A DNA stretch of 64,000 bases from Tumebacillus sp. BK434. GTDB lineage: Bacteria > Bacillota > Bacilli > Tumebacillales > Tumebacillaceae. Positions 15,677-24,042 of the stretch are shown here, in pieces; the stretch's first letter is position 1, and every line of letters begins with the position of its first letter. The stretch lies in assembly GCF_004340785.1 (NCBI RefSeq), contig NZ_SLXS01000006.1:1-64000 (forward strand). Reading direction: 5' to 3'. Position numbers and translations under genes: made by a program. Under the pieces are notes generated by a model. The model made no database searches and had not been told where the DNA came from. It worked only from the letters and a program-made list of their open reading frames with translations.

Positions 15677-15799
15677 ATGTACGGTGCTTTTGGCGGTTAC
15701 ACCCGTTGGGCGGTTGTATTCCTGATCATCTTCGTTCTGTTCTTCCTGCTCGTACCTATCTGCTACCCGGTGCAAACTACGCAAGTTCGCTGCGACTAA
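15677..15799 (+). CDS. YjcZ-like small sporulation peptide, 40 aa
   Basis: A short frame starts at ATG 15677, nine bases behind GAAGGAG (15661-15667). It encodes MYGAFGGYTR, a strongly hydrophobic helix rich in Phe, Ile, Val and Leu (about residues 12-28), and a short Cys-containing tail ending QVRCD. A glycine-rich, aromatic N-terminus plus one transmembrane helix fits the YjcZ family of small spore-associated peptides. A strong terminator follows 17 bp after the stop. The family match is by composition and pattern only. Confidence 0.65.
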   Translation: MYGAFGGYTRWAVVFLIIFVLFFLLVPICYPVQTTQVRCD

Positions 15800-15816
15800 T
15801 CCATCCATCTTCCTGC

Positions 15817-15855
15817 GGGAGTCCCCGAGTGATCGGGGGCTCCTGTTGGTTTTTG
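15817..15855 (+). terminator. Terminator after the YjcZ-like gene
   Basis: GGGAGTCCCCGA pairs with TCGGGGGCTCC around GTGA, followed by TGTTGGTTTTT. Confidence 0.85.
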
Positions 15856-15859
15856 GGAG

Positions 15860-15874
15860 TGATAAAGATTATCA
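15860..15874. promoter_or_regulatory. Fur-box-like site 1
   Basis: TGATAAAGATTATCA matches the 7-1-7 Fur consensus TGATAATNATTATCA at 14 of 15 positions, counting the central N. It lies upstream of the CDF exporter gene. Confidence 0.65.
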
Positions 15875-15901
15875 ATGTCAATTATCGACTGAAAATGACG
15901 A

Positions 15902-15916
15902 TGACAATCATTCTCG
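15902..15916. promoter_or_regulatory. Fur-box-like site 2
   Basis: TGACAATCATTCTCG matches the Fur 7-1-7 consensus at about 12 of 15 positions. It is 42 bp from site 1, four helical turns, in the same intergenic region. Confidence 0.45.
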
Positions 15917-15997
15917 GTTGAAAATATAGGGTCTACCTTTTGTTTTTGTGGAATTACGGCTGTTATCGTGGTAATATGATGATAATAAGGAGTTGGG

Positions 15998-16954
15998 ATG
16001 AGGAGGTTGAGGCAGATGCAGCTGTCGGCAAGATCGGAGAAGTTGATTCGGTACGGAATGATTCTGACATTTATCGTGTTTTTGATTAAGATCATCGGGG
16101 GTTATATGACCGGCTCATTGGCCTTGATTTCGGACGGATGGCATCTGGCCGGGGATCTGGTCACACTTGCGCTGTCGTGGTGGGGGCTGAAGCAGTCGGT
16201 GAAGCCGGCGACCCGCAAGCAGTCGTTTGGCATGTATCGGGCGGAGATTGTGACGGCGTTTATGGCCAACCTGCTCTTGGTCGGTGTCGGAGTCTATATT
16301 GTGATCGAAGCGGTGCAGGCGTTCTTTCATCCGGTCGCGGTGCAAGGCGGCTGGGTGTTTGGGCTGACGGCGGTCGGGTTGGTGATCTATACGGCGCTGA
16401 CCTGGCTGCTCGGTCAGGAGAAGGACAATATGAATGCGAAGTCGGCTTGGCTGCACTTTTTGGGCGATGCATTGGCTTCGGTGGCGATTCTGATCGGTGC
16501 GGCGGTGATCTATTTTACCGGCTGGTATTGGGTGGACGCCATTTTGGGCGGTCTGGTCGGCGTGGTGATCATGGCCGGAGCGGCGAAGATGGCGTGGGAA
16601 GGGGCTCATATTTTGCTGGAGTTCGCTCCGCAGCACATCGAACCGGAAGAGGTGGAACGGGAGCTGCTGGCGATTGAGGACGTGACGGCGGTGACCGACC
16701 TGCATCTGTGGAGCTTGACGCCGACGCAGCATTTTATGAGCGTGCATTTGGCGGTCGCTGTGGAAAGGATTTCCGAAGGGGAACTGGTGATCCGCAAGGC
16801 GCAGCAGATGATGCTGGAAAGGTTTGGCGTGCATCATGTGACGGTGCAGTTGGAGACGGGGTCTTGCCGAACTTGTTTCCATACGGTGGTGGAGATGAAC
16901 GGGCACTGTGTGGCTTGTCCGGAGATGCGCGATGAATTGATTGTGATGCAGTAA
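15998..16954 (+). CDS. Cation diffusion facilitator (CDF) family metal exporter
   Basis: This 318-residue protein has six transmembrane helices and a cytoplasmic C-terminal ferredoxin-like domain. The metal site is HxxxD in TM2 (SDGWHLAGD) and HxxxD in TM5 (HFLGDALAS), the pattern of zinc or cobalt exporters such as CzcD, not the DxxxD of FieF/YiiP. A C-terminal extension is rich in Cys and His (CRTCFHTVV then HCVACPEM) and could bind metal. ATG 15998 (AAGGAG, spacing 5) is used; ATG 16016 with GGAGG at 16002 is an alternative. Fur-like boxes upstream suggest metal-responsive control. Confidence 0.9.
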   Translation: MRRLRQMQLSARSEKLIRYGMILTFIVFLIKIIGGYMTGSLALISDGWHLAGDLVTLALSWWGLKQSVKPATRKQSFGMYRAEIVTAFMANLLLVGVGVYIVIEAVQAFFHPVAVQGGWVFGLTAVGLVIYTALTWLLGQEKDNMNAKSAWLHFLGDALASVAILIGAAVIYFTGWYWVDAILGGLVGVVIMAGAAKMAWEGAHILLEFAPQHIEPEEVERELLAIEDVTAVTDLHLWSLTPTQHFMSVHLAVAVERISEGELVIRKAQQMMLERFGVHHVTVQLETGSCRTCFHTVVEMNGHCVACPEMRDELIVMQ

Positions 16955-16959
16955 ACGGT

Positions 16960-17036
16960 CGCAGGAAGGGGTGAGGAGCTCCTCCCTGCGAGGGAGACCC
17001 CATGTGCTGCTGAGCGGGAAACGTCGCGCATGGGGT
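16960..17036. repeat. Two nested inverted repeats between convergent genes
   Basis: GCAGG with GAGGAGCTCCTC and CCTGC (16961-16990), then ACCCCATG (16997-17004) with CATGGGGT (17029-17036), form two adjacent hairpins. Neither has a T run, so termination of the CDF or uvsE transcripts here is possible but not certain. Confidence 0.4.
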
Positions 17037-17064
17037 GCCGGGAGAGGGCAACTTCGTGCGTTGC

Positions 17065-18033
17065 TTATTTTTGATAAGTGAAGGTGGCGCCGTCATGTCG
17101 GGTGATGCCGGGGACTTGGGACAAGTCTTCAGCGAGCCGCATGGCGGCGTCGTCTTTTTGTTTGGCTTCGACCATGATGTCGAGGTCGCTGCCGCCGAGC
17201 TCGTGGACGAGGTCGAGGAAGGGCAGCAGGTCGCCTGGGTCGATGTAGTCGGCGTGATGTGTGGGCTTGTCCGCGTCCTTGGGGGAGGAAACGTGGATTT
17301 TCGGCGGCAGGCCGGTGTGTTCCCAGAGACGGAAAACGCGGGGGACGAGGTCGCGCAGGTCTTCGTTCCCCGGATTGCAGCGGTGGTGGTGGATGTCGAG
17401 CACCATCGGGATGTTGAGCTGCTCGCACAGCTGCAAGGTCTCCGCGGCCGTGTAGGTTTTGTCGTCGTTTTCGAGGGTGAGGCGGGCTTGGACGTGTGGC
17501 GGCACGAGCTGCCAGTTGGCGGCGAAGCGGGCCAGCGATTCGCTTTTGTCTTTGTAGCTGCCTCCGACGTGCATGACGAGCTTGGCCCGCTCGTCGAGGC
17601 CCATCATGGTGAACATGCGGACGTGGCGCTCGAGGTCGCGGACAGAATTGGCGACCACATCTTGGGACTTGGAGTTGAGCAAGGTGAAGTGGTCGGGGTG
17701 GAAGGAGACGCGCATCGCTTTGGCTTTGATATAATCGCCGACTTCGGCGAATTCGGGGCCGAGCTTGCCCCAGAAATCCCAGTCGGCCGTCAGCTCATGG
17801 CCGAGCAGCGGGATCAGCTTGGAGGTGAAGCGGTAGACGTGCAGACCGTGGGCATGGGCATGGCGCAGCACGCGCAGGGAGTTCTGGATGTTGGAGGCGG
17901 CGATGCGGGTGAGCTTGCGCAGGCCCGCTTCGCGGTTGATGATCTTTTGGAAGTTGGTCACCGTCATCGTCTGGGACGGCGAGGCATTTTTGAGATGCTG
18001 GGACATGGCGACAAAACCTAAGCGGATTTTCAT
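17065..18033 (-). CDS. uvsE: UV DNA damage endonuclease
   Basis: This 322-residue protein matches the UVDE TIM-barrel family. It begins MKIRLGFVAMSQHLKNASPS and contains the metal-binding histidines and acids in VSFHPDHFTLLNS, LVMHVGGSYKDK, LTLENDDKTY, MVLDIHHHRCNP, IHVSSPK and HHADYIDP. It nicks 5' to UV photoproducts and starts an excision pathway independent of UvrABC. In Bacillus its orthologue protects spores. The ATG at 18033 has GGGGGAAA upstream on the minus strand. It is convergent with the CDF gene and divergent from ndh. Confidence 0.94.
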   Translation of the reverse strand: MKIRLGFVAMSQHLKNASPSQTMTVTNFQKIINREAGLRKLTRIAASNIQNSLRVLRHAHAHGLHVYRFTSKLIPLLGHELTADWDFWGKLGPEFAEVGDYIKAKAMRVSFHPDHFTLLNSKSQDVVANSVRDLERHVRMFTMMGLDERAKLVMHVGGSYKDKSESLARFAANWQLVPPHVQARLTLENDDKTYTAAETLQLCEQLNIPMVLDIHHHRCNPGNEDLRDLVPRVFRLWEHTGLPPKIHVSSPKDADKPTHHADYIDPGDLLPFLDLVHELGGSDLDIMVEAKQKDDAAMRLAEDLSQVPGITRHDGATFTYQK

Positions 18034-18099
18034 AACGTTTCCCCCATTTTGGTTGTGAAAAAAGGAACATTCTGTGACAACGCTGTGTATATTGGTAGT

Positions 18100-18117
18100 G
18101 GGTGAATGATTTCACAA
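18100..18117. promoter_or_regulatory. Rex-box-like operator upstream of the NADH dehydrogenase gene
   Basis: GGGTGAA-TGAT-TTCACAA matches the Rex consensus TTGTGAA-N4-TTCACAA in one half-site completely and in five of seven bases of the other. It lies 77 bp before the ndh start codon. Confidence 0.6.
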
Positions 18118-18193
18118 GTTGATACGGCATGACTTTTCTAGGATGATGCAACACTAGATGATAGAGAGTCTTGACGGATAGGAGTGGTGTGTG

Positions 18194-19381
18194 ATGGCGA
18201 AGATCGTGATTCTGGGTGCCGGCTATGGCGGCATGGCCGCAGCGGTGGAGCTGGAGCAGGCCGGGCTGCCGTTTACGCTGGTCAACAAGCATGAGTATCA
18301 CTATTTTACGACGCTTTTGCACGAGCCCGCGGGCGGGCGCAATGAGTTTGAGCAGTACTATGTCAATCTGCACGATGTGCTGCGCCGGGAGTCGTCGACT
18401 GTGCAGCTGGATGTGGTCAAAGAGCTGCGTCCCAAGGAGAACAAGGTGCTGACCGAACGGGGCGAGCTGACGTACGACTACGCAGTGGTCGCCCTGGGCA
18501 ACGCGCCGGAGTTCTTTGGGATTCCCGGCATGAAGGAGCATGCGCTGCTGCTGCGCTCGCTGGAGACGGCGCGGCAGATCCACGATCATGTGGAGCGGGC
18601 GTTTGCAACGTATCATGAAGATCGGGACGAGAGCAAGCTGCGCGTTCTCGTCGGCGGCGCCGGCTTGACCGGTGTGGAGCTGTGCGGCGAGCTGGCCGAA
18701 TGGCTGCCGGAGCTGGCCGGGCGGTACGGGGTGCCGTTTTCGAAGGTGGAGCTGGTGAACATTGAAGCGGCGCCGACGATTCTGCCGATGCTGTCTGACG
18801 AACTGCGCGCGGCGGCCGAAAGCGCGCTGCAGAAAAAGGGCGTCAAACTGCTGACCGGCGTGGCGATCACCAAGGTGCTCCGGGACCAGGTGGAACTGAA
18901 GACGGGCGAGGTGATCGACGCGAAGACGATCATCTGGACGGGCGGCGTCCGCGCCAACCCGCTGCTCGCCGCCGCCGGACTGCAGACCGACCCGCGGGGG
19001 CGGGCGGTGGTCAATGCGTACCTGCAGGCGGTCGAGCACGCCAACGTTTTTGTGATCGGCGACTCTGCTTCATTTCCCGGCGAGGACGGGCGTCCGCTGC
19101 CCCCGACCGGTCAGGCGGCAACACAGATGGGCGACCATGCGGCAAAGAATCTGGCGAACCTCTTGCATGGCCGAGCACTGGAGCCGTTCCGCTTTGTGAA
19201 TCTGGGGACGCTCGCTTCGATCGGGCATGAGTTTGGCGTCGGCAGCGTCAAAGGCTTGCACGCGGTCGGCGTATCGGCGTCGCTGATGAAGGAAGCTTCA
19301 AAAGTGAAGTACCTGTGGAGCCTCGGCGGGCTGCGCATGGTGTCGTTGAAACGCGGCCAGTTGAAGCGCAAAGGCTCGTAG
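18194..19381 (+). CDS. ndh: Type II NADH dehydrogenase (NAD(P)/FAD-dependent oxidoreductase)
   Basis: This 395-residue flavoprotein has two dinucleotide-binding folds: FAD-binding ILGAGYGGMAA at the N-terminus and NADH-binding VGGAGLTGVELCGELAE near residue 152. The C-terminal FAD contact FVIGDSASFP and the quinone-side TGQAATQMGDHAAKNL follow. The basic C-terminal stretch suits membrane association. It passes electrons from NADH to menaquinone without pumping protons. ATG 18194 is preferred to GTG 18191, with AGGAG (18180-18184) upstream. A Rex-like operator upstream agrees with the known Rex control of ndh in B. subtilis. Confidence 0.88.
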   Translation: MAKIVILGAGYGGMAAAVELEQAGLPFTLVNKHEYHYFTTLLHEPAGGRNEFEQYYVNLHDVLRRESSTVQLDVVKELRPKENKVLTERGELTYDYAVVALGNAPEFFGIPGMKEHALLLRSLETARQIHDHVERAFATYHEDRDESKLRVLVGGAGLTGVELCGELAEWLPELAGRYGVPFSKVELVNIEAAPTILPMLSDELRAAAESALQKKGVKLLTGVAITKVLRDQVELKTGEVIDAKTIIWTGGVRANPLLAAAGLQTDPRGRAVVNAYLQAVEHANVFVIGDSASFPGEDGRPLPPTGQAATQMGDHAAKNLANLLHGRALEPFRFVNLGTLASIGHEFGVGSVKGLHAVGVSASLMKEASKVKYLWSLGGLRMVSLKRGQLKRKGS

Positions 19382-19389
19382 GCGAGAAC

Positions 19390-19425
19390 AAGCTCTCTTT
19401 TGTCATTGGCAAAAGAGGGCTTTTT
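19390..19425 (+). terminator. Terminator after ndh
   Basis: AAGCTCTCTTTTG and CAAAAGAGGGCTTTTT form a stem around TCATTGG with a T tract. Confidence 0.85.
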
Positions 19426-19535
19426 GCTGCCGTCCATTAGTTTGCTCACCTGTCGCAATTTATTACGCATGGTGTCTGATATTGTCCACTATAATTTGAC
19501 AGAAGACCGGGAAGCGAGTGAGGAGGAGGAGAAGC

Positions 19536-20966
19536 ATGTCTGTGATCAAGTTTGGCACCGACGGTTGGCGCGGTGTGATTGCGAAGGAGTTTACGTTTGC
19601 CAATATTGCGATTGTGACCCAAGCGGTCGCCAGCTATATCAAGGCGCACGGACTGGACGGGAAGCCGGTGGCGATCGGGTTTGACAACCGCTTTTTAGGC
19701 CATTTGTTTGCGGAGCGGGCGGCGGAGGTGCTGGCCGGGAACGGGATCGCAGTGCGGCTCTGCGACGCCCCTGCGCCGACGCCGGCGGTGGCGTCGATGA
19801 TCGTCACAGCGGGCTTAGCGGGGGCGCTGATGGTGACGGCGAGCCACAACCCGCCGGAGTATAACGGGATCAAGTTCATCCCGCAGTATGCCGGGCCGGC
19901 GACGCCGGAGATCACAGATGAGATCACCCGCTATGTACGGGAGGTCGAATCGGGTCGCATCGACGTGCATGTAACACCGTATGCGCGGGCGTCGCGGACG
20001 GGTACGATTACGGCCGTTTCTCCGCGCGAAAGTTACGGGCAGTTGCTGAAACGGGCGGTCGACGGGGACCTGATCCGTAAGGCCTGCCTGAAGGTGGTGC
20101 TCGACCCGATGCACGGGGCGGGGATCGGGTATCTGGAGCCGATCTTGCAGGAGCTCGGCGTGCAGGTGCTGGCTGCGCTGCGCAACACGCCCGACCCGAT
20201 GTTTGGCGGGGGCTTGCCGGAACCGTCGGCCGAGCGGTTGCAGGAGCTGGCCCGGCTGACGAGGGAGCAGGGCGCCGACCTCGGGCTGGCGTTGGACGGG
20301 GATGCGGACCGCTTTGGGATTCTCGACCCGAGCGGGGCGTATGTGACGCCCAATGAAGTGTTTGCGCTGCTGACCCACTCGCGTTTGGCGCGTCAGGGCA
20401 TGATGAAAAAAGTGGCGCGGACGGTGGCGACGACGCATCTGATCGACCGGATCGCGGCGGCGCACGGGGTGCCGGTCGTGGAGACGCCGGTCGGGTTTAA
20501 GTACATCGGGCAGGAGATTTTGAGCGGAGCGGGCATCGGCGGCGAGGAGAGCGGCGGGCTGTCGGTGGCGGAGCATCTGCCGGAGAAGGACGGCCTGCTC
20601 GTGGCCCTGCTGATGCTGGAGCTCCGGGCGCGCACCGGGCGGTCGCCAAAAGAGCTGTTGACGGAGCTTGGTGCGCTGTACGGGTCGTTCGTCAATGAGC
20701 GCCTAGACGTCAAAACGACGCCGGATCAAAAGGAGCTGGTGCTGCAGGTGATGCAGGACTGGAGCGATGCGCGGCTCGGGCTGTGGGACGTGACGGGCAA
20801 GACGGCGACAGACGGAGTGAAGCTGACGTTCGCATCCGGGGCGTGGGTGTTGGTGCGCCCGTCGGGGACGGAGCCGCTGTTGCGGATTTATTTGGAGGCG
20901 CAGGATGCCAGGGAGCTTGCCGGGCTGAAAAGGGCGCTGCTGGAGGCGCTGGGGCTCTCCTTGTAA
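19536..20966 (+). CDS. Phosphoglucomutase/phosphomannomutase family protein
   Basis: This 476-residue alpha-D-phosphohexomutase has four recognisable domains: N-terminal FGTDGWRG, catalytic phosphoserine loop TASHNPPEYNGIK, metal loop DGDADRFG, sugar-binding GGEESGG and C-terminal phosphate loop RPSGTEPLLRIY. It interconverts 1- and 6-phosphates of glucose, mannose or an amino sugar. The short length and the arrangement match the archaeal-like GlmM/PMM group, so the exact sugar is uncertain. ATG 19536 has a GGAGGAGG ribosome-binding site close upstream. It lies just before holA and may share its transcript. Confidence 0.9.
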   Translation: MSVIKFGTDGWRGVIAKEFTFANIAIVTQAVASYIKAHGLDGKPVAIGFDNRFLGHLFAERAAEVLAGNGIAVRLCDAPAPTPAVASMIVTAGLAGALMVTASHNPPEYNGIKFIPQYAGPATPEITDEITRYVREVESGRIDVHVTPYARASRTGTITAVSPRESYGQLLKRAVDGDLIRKACLKVVLDPMHGAGIGYLEPILQELGVQVLAALRNTPDPMFGGGLPEPSAERLQELARLTREQGADLGLALDGDADRFGILDPSGAYVTPNEVFALLTHSRLARQGMMKKVARTVATTHLIDRIAAAHGVPVVETPVGFKYIGQEILSGAGIGGEESGGLSVAEHLPEKDGLLVALLMLELRARTGRSPKELLTELGALYGSFVNERLDVKTTPDQKELVLQVMQDWSDARLGLWDVTGKTATDGVKLTFASGAWVLVRPSGTEPLLRIYLEAQDARELAGLKRALLEALGLSL

Positions 20967-21041
20967 GCGGAGGGCTCGTTTGACGGAGGTGCTGTCTTCT
21001 CTTACAATTCTTCTATTGGGGTCTGTGAGAGGTGGAGAGAG

Positions 21042-22076
21042 ATGGGCGCACTCAGTTTTCGCGATGTGATGGGGGAACTCAAGAAGGGTGTCTTGCGCGA
21101 GGTGTATCTGCTGTACGGCACCGAGGCGCTTTTGATCGATGATCTGGTGCAGGCGATCCAGCAGCAGGCGTTGCCGGGCGGGATCGACGATTTTAACTAT
21201 ACGCGGATTCATTATGATGAAACGCCGATACAGCTCGCCGTGCAGGAAGCGGAGACGATCCCGTTTCTGTCGGAGCAGAAAGTGGTGCATGTGCAGAACT
21301 GCCTGGCTTTTACGTCCGGCAAGTCGCCGCGGGTCGATCATGATCCGGATGCGCTGCAGCGCTATCTTGAGCATCCCGCTCCGTTCACGACGCTGATCCT
21401 GACGGTGAATGCGGAGAAGCTCGACGAGCGGAAAAAGCTGACCAAGGCGGCGCAGAAAAACGCCTGTGTGGTGCAGTTCACGGCGCTCAAGGAAACGGAA
21501 TGCCGGGACTGGATCGGCGCGGAGGTGCGCCGCCAAGGCGTGGGGATCACGCCGGACGGGATCGCGCGGCTGATCTTGTCGGTCGGGACCAACCTGCGGC
21601 TCTTGCGCAGCGAGATCGAGAAGCTGGCGTTGTACGCGGGCGAAGGCGGCATGATCGAGGAAGCGTCGGTCGATGCGCTGGCGACGCGGACGATGGAGCA
21701 GAATATTTTTGTGTTCATCGACGAAGTGGTGCGCGTCCGCATCGACAAGGCGATGCGGATGATGTATGACCTGTTGAAAAACAAGGAAGAGCCGATCAAG
21801 CTGCTGTTCATGATCACGCGCCAAGTGCGGATCATGCATCAGGTGAAGGTGCAGAGCGGGCGCGGGTATTCCCTGCAGCAGATCGCCCAGCAGGTCGGCG
21901 CTCACCCGTACGCGACGAAAGTGGCGAAAGAGCAGGGCAACCGTTTTTCGGTGAAAGTGCTGGAGAGGCTGTTGCAGGAGCTGGCCGAGATCGACTACAA
22001 GATCAAGACCGGGCAGTTGAACGACCGGACGGCGCTGGAGATGTTTTTGCTGTCTTTGCCGCAAAAGGTGAGTTAA
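21042..22076 (+). CDS. holA: DNA polymerase III subunit delta
   Basis: This 344-residue protein fits the delta clamp-loader subunit. It has YLLYGTEALLIDDLVQAI at the N-terminus (Walker-A-like but degenerate, as is normal for delta), a middle AAA-like domain, and C-terminal LLFMITRQVRIMHQVKVQSG with HPYATKVAKEQGNRFS, diagnostic of HolA. It opens the beta clamp for loading on DNA. The gene precedes rpsT as in B. subtilis (yqeN). ATG 21042 follows GGTGGAGAG. Confidence 0.94.
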   Translation: MGALSFRDVMGELKKGVLREVYLLYGTEALLIDDLVQAIQQQALPGGIDDFNYTRIHYDETPIQLAVQEAETIPFLSEQKVVHVQNCLAFTSGKSPRVDHDPDALQRYLEHPAPFTTLILTVNAEKLDERKKLTKAAQKNACVVQFTALKETECRDWIGAEVRRQGVGITPDGIARLILSVGTNLRLLRSEIEKLALYAGEGGMIEEASVDALATRTMEQNIFVFIDEVVRVRIDKAMRMMYDLLKNKEEPIKLLFMITRQVRIMHQVKVQSGRGYSLQQIAQQVGAHPYATKVAKEQGNRFSVKVLERLLQELAEIDYKIKTGQLNDRTALEMFLLSLPQKVS

Positions 22077-22117
22077 AGGCGGCGTTTCGGGGACACTACG
22101 GGTGGAGGTGACGGTGA

Positions 22118-22402
22118 ATGGCACGTCGCAAACGCAGACGGCTTCTCGTACCGGAAGCCCGCAGTGCGCTCGATCAGCTCAAGGCGGATGTGATGAACAC
22201 GATGACGCCGGAAGCTGCCAAGTTCGAATCGGCACAGCGTCAGCAGATCCCGCTGCAAAAGGACGGCGACAACGGCGAGCTCACCGCGCGTGAAGCGGGC
22301 AAAGTCGGCGGTCCGATCGGCGGGCAGATGGTGAAGAAGCTGATCGCCATGGCCCAGATGCAAATGATGAACGAACAGCAGCAAGATCGTTCGAACCAAT
22401 AA
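22118..22402 (+). CDS. Alpha/beta-type small acid-soluble spore protein (SASP), divergent
   Basis: This 94-residue protein shows the two SASP blocks: LLVPEARSALDQLKADV near the N-terminus and GELTAREAGKVGG then GGQMVKKLIAMAQMQM at the C-terminus. Alpha/beta SASPs coat spore DNA and protect it from UV and heat; they are degraded at germination by Gpr. The middle is longer than usual, a basic KRRR leader is present, and a three-residue insertion splits the GG-MVK motif. The usual Gpr cleavage context (E-F/I-A-S-E) after the first block is not visible. ATG 22118 follows GGAGGTG. The gene sits where B. subtilis has yqzM, between holA and rpsT, with gpr next. Confidence 0.78.
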   Translation: MARRKRRRLLVPEARSALDQLKADVMNTMTPEAAKFESAQRQQIPLQKDGDNGELTAREAGKVGGPIGGQMVKKLIAMAQMQMMNEQQQDRSNQ

Positions 22403-22403
22403 A

Positions 22404-22440
22404 AAAACGACCCTTCCTCATGAAAGGGTCGTTTTCTTGT
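22404..22440. terminator. Bidirectional terminator (SASP gene / rpsT)
   Basis: AAACGACCCTT and AAGGGTCGTTT form a stem around CCTCATGA, with an A run on the left and T-rich sequence on the right. Confidence 0.9.
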
Positions 22441-22501
22441 TACAGTAAAAGCCTCACTGCTTTGGCGCCAAAGCGATAAAGCCATCACTATCAATACGCC
22501 A

Positions 22502-22768
22502 TTACGCGATGTTCGATTTGTTGAACTTCTTGGTCAGGCGGGACTTCTTGCGAGCTGCAGTGTTCTTGTGAACCAGGCCTTTGGTTACAGCCTTGTCCAG
22601 GGAACGCATTGCTTGCTTCAAGAATTCAGCGGTGTTCGCATCGTTGGAAGCCAGGGCTGCTTCGAACTTCTTGATGGAAGTGCGCAGAGCAGATTTAGCA
22701 GCAGCGTTGCGGAGCGTGCGGACGCTAGTGGTCTTTACGCGTTTTACAGCGGACTTGATGTTCGGCAT
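22502..22768 (-). CDS. rpsT: 30S ribosomal protein S20
   Basis: This 88-residue basic helical protein begins [20 protein letters not shown] and ends with [20 protein letters not shown], the S20 signature region. It binds 16S rRNA early in 30S assembly. ATG 22768 is preceded on the minus strand by GGAGGTG at ideal spacing. It is transcribed divergently from gpr, as in B. subtilis. Confidence 0.97.
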   Translation of the reverse strand: MPNIKSAVKRVKTTSVRTLRNAAAKSALRTSIKKFEAALASNDANTAEFLKQAMRSLDKAVTKGLVHKNTAARKKSRLTKKFNKSNIA

Positions 22769-22941
22769 CTATTTTCACCTCCATATCGAGTGCAATATCC
22801 ATAAAAAGCACAAGTGATATTTTATCATGGGCATTGCTAGAATGCAACCGTTCTGCCGATTTGCATATTTTCGCAGGGGTTTTGTTACTCTACTGGATAA
22901 GTTTGTTGCATCGAATCTATCTGGATGATGAGGTGAAGTCT

Positions 22942-23973
22942 GTGGCAAGAGAGTTTCGTTTTCCAAGACAAGCGGAGCAGACGGAGATCGATTGGAATTC
23001 GTACAGCGTGAATACAGACCTGGCGCTGGAGGCGCATCAGATTTTTTCGCCGCAGCACGGCGGCACGATTCCCGGCGTCAAATCGTCGAGCGAAGAGCTT
23101 GACGGGATCACGATCACCCGGCTGTCGATCGAAGATGAGGTCGGCTCAAAGATTATGGGCAAGATGGTCGGCAACTACCTGACGTTTGAAGTGCCGGGGC
23201 TGCGCTATAAAGACCCCGATCTGCAAAAGCGGGTCGCAGAGCAGTTTGCCGAGGAGCTGAAAAAATTCGTCTCGCTGCCGGAGGAGGCGACCGTGCTGGT
23301 GATCGGGCTTGGCAACCGCAAGGTGACGCCCGACGCGCTGGGGCCGCTGGTGTGCGACAACCTGTTCGTGACCCGCCATCTGTTCGACCACATGCCGGAG
23401 CTGGTCGAGCAGGGCGGCTACCGTCCCGTCGCAGCGGTGGCGCCCGGCGTGCTCGGCATCACCGGGATCGAGACGAGCGAGATCGTGCACGGGATCGTCA
23501 AGAAAATCAAGCCGGATCTGGTGATCGCCGTCGATGCGCTGGCCGCCCGGTCGCTGGAGCGGGTGAACACGACGATCCAGGTCGCCGATGTTGGGATCTC
23601 GCCCGGTGCCGGTGTCGGCAACAAGCGCAAAGGATTGAACAAAAAATCGCTCGGGGTGCCGGTGATCGCGGTGGGCGTGCCGACGGTGGTCGATGCGGTC
23701 ACGATCACGTCCGATGCGATGGACCTCCTGGTGCAGCGTCTGGAGCGTGACGTGCCGGGGAACGGGATGACCAAGCTGCTCGGCGGCTTTGACGAAGGGG
23801 AGAAGAAGCAGCTGATCTTCGAACTGCTCCAGCCGCTCGGGCAGAACCTGATGGTGACGCCAAAGGAAGTCGATACGTTTGTGGAAGATATCGCCAACGT
23901 GTTGGCCAACGGGCTGAATGTCGCGCTGCACGACGCGATCTCGATGGATGATGCGAGTCTGTTCACACATTAG
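22942..23973 (+). CDS. gpr: Germination protease Gpr (spore endopeptidase)
   Basis: This 343-residue proenzyme is the aspartate-like protease that cleaves SASPs at germination. The N-terminal WNSYSVNTDLALEA, ATVLVIGLGNRKVTPDALGP, VAPGVLGITGIETSEIV, PDLVIAVDALAARS and DVGISPGAGVGNKRKGLNK match the family throughout. GTG 22942 is chosen because GAGGTGA (22930-22936) precedes it; a GTG at 22933 is less well placed. A sequence resembling a sigma-G promoter (TGCATA at 22862, TACTCTA at 22886) lies upstream, which would fit forespore expression. A candidate substrate gene lies 540 bp away on the other side of rpsT. Confidence 0.95.
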   Translation: MAREFRFPRQAEQTEIDWNSYSVNTDLALEAHQIFSPQHGGTIPGVKSSSEELDGITITRLSIEDEVGSKIMGKMVGNYLTFEVPGLRYKDPDLQKRVAEQFAEELKKFVSLPEEATVLVIGLGNRKVTPDALGPLVCDNLFVTRHLFDHMPELVEQGGYRPVAAVAPGVLGITGIETSEIVHGIVKKIKPDLVIAVDALAARSLERVNTTIQVADVGISPGAGVGNKRKGLNKKSLGVPVIAVGVPTVVDAVTITSDAMDLLVQRLERDVPGNGMTKLLGGFDEGEKKQLIFELLQPLGQNLMVTPKEVDTFVEDIANVLANGLNVALHDAISMDDASLFTH

Positions 23974-24042
23974 AATTTTTCGAGTCCGCCCTGTAACCGA
24001 ACGCCGGCTCTGCGCGTCAGATCAGGCAGGAGGTGTAAAAAA

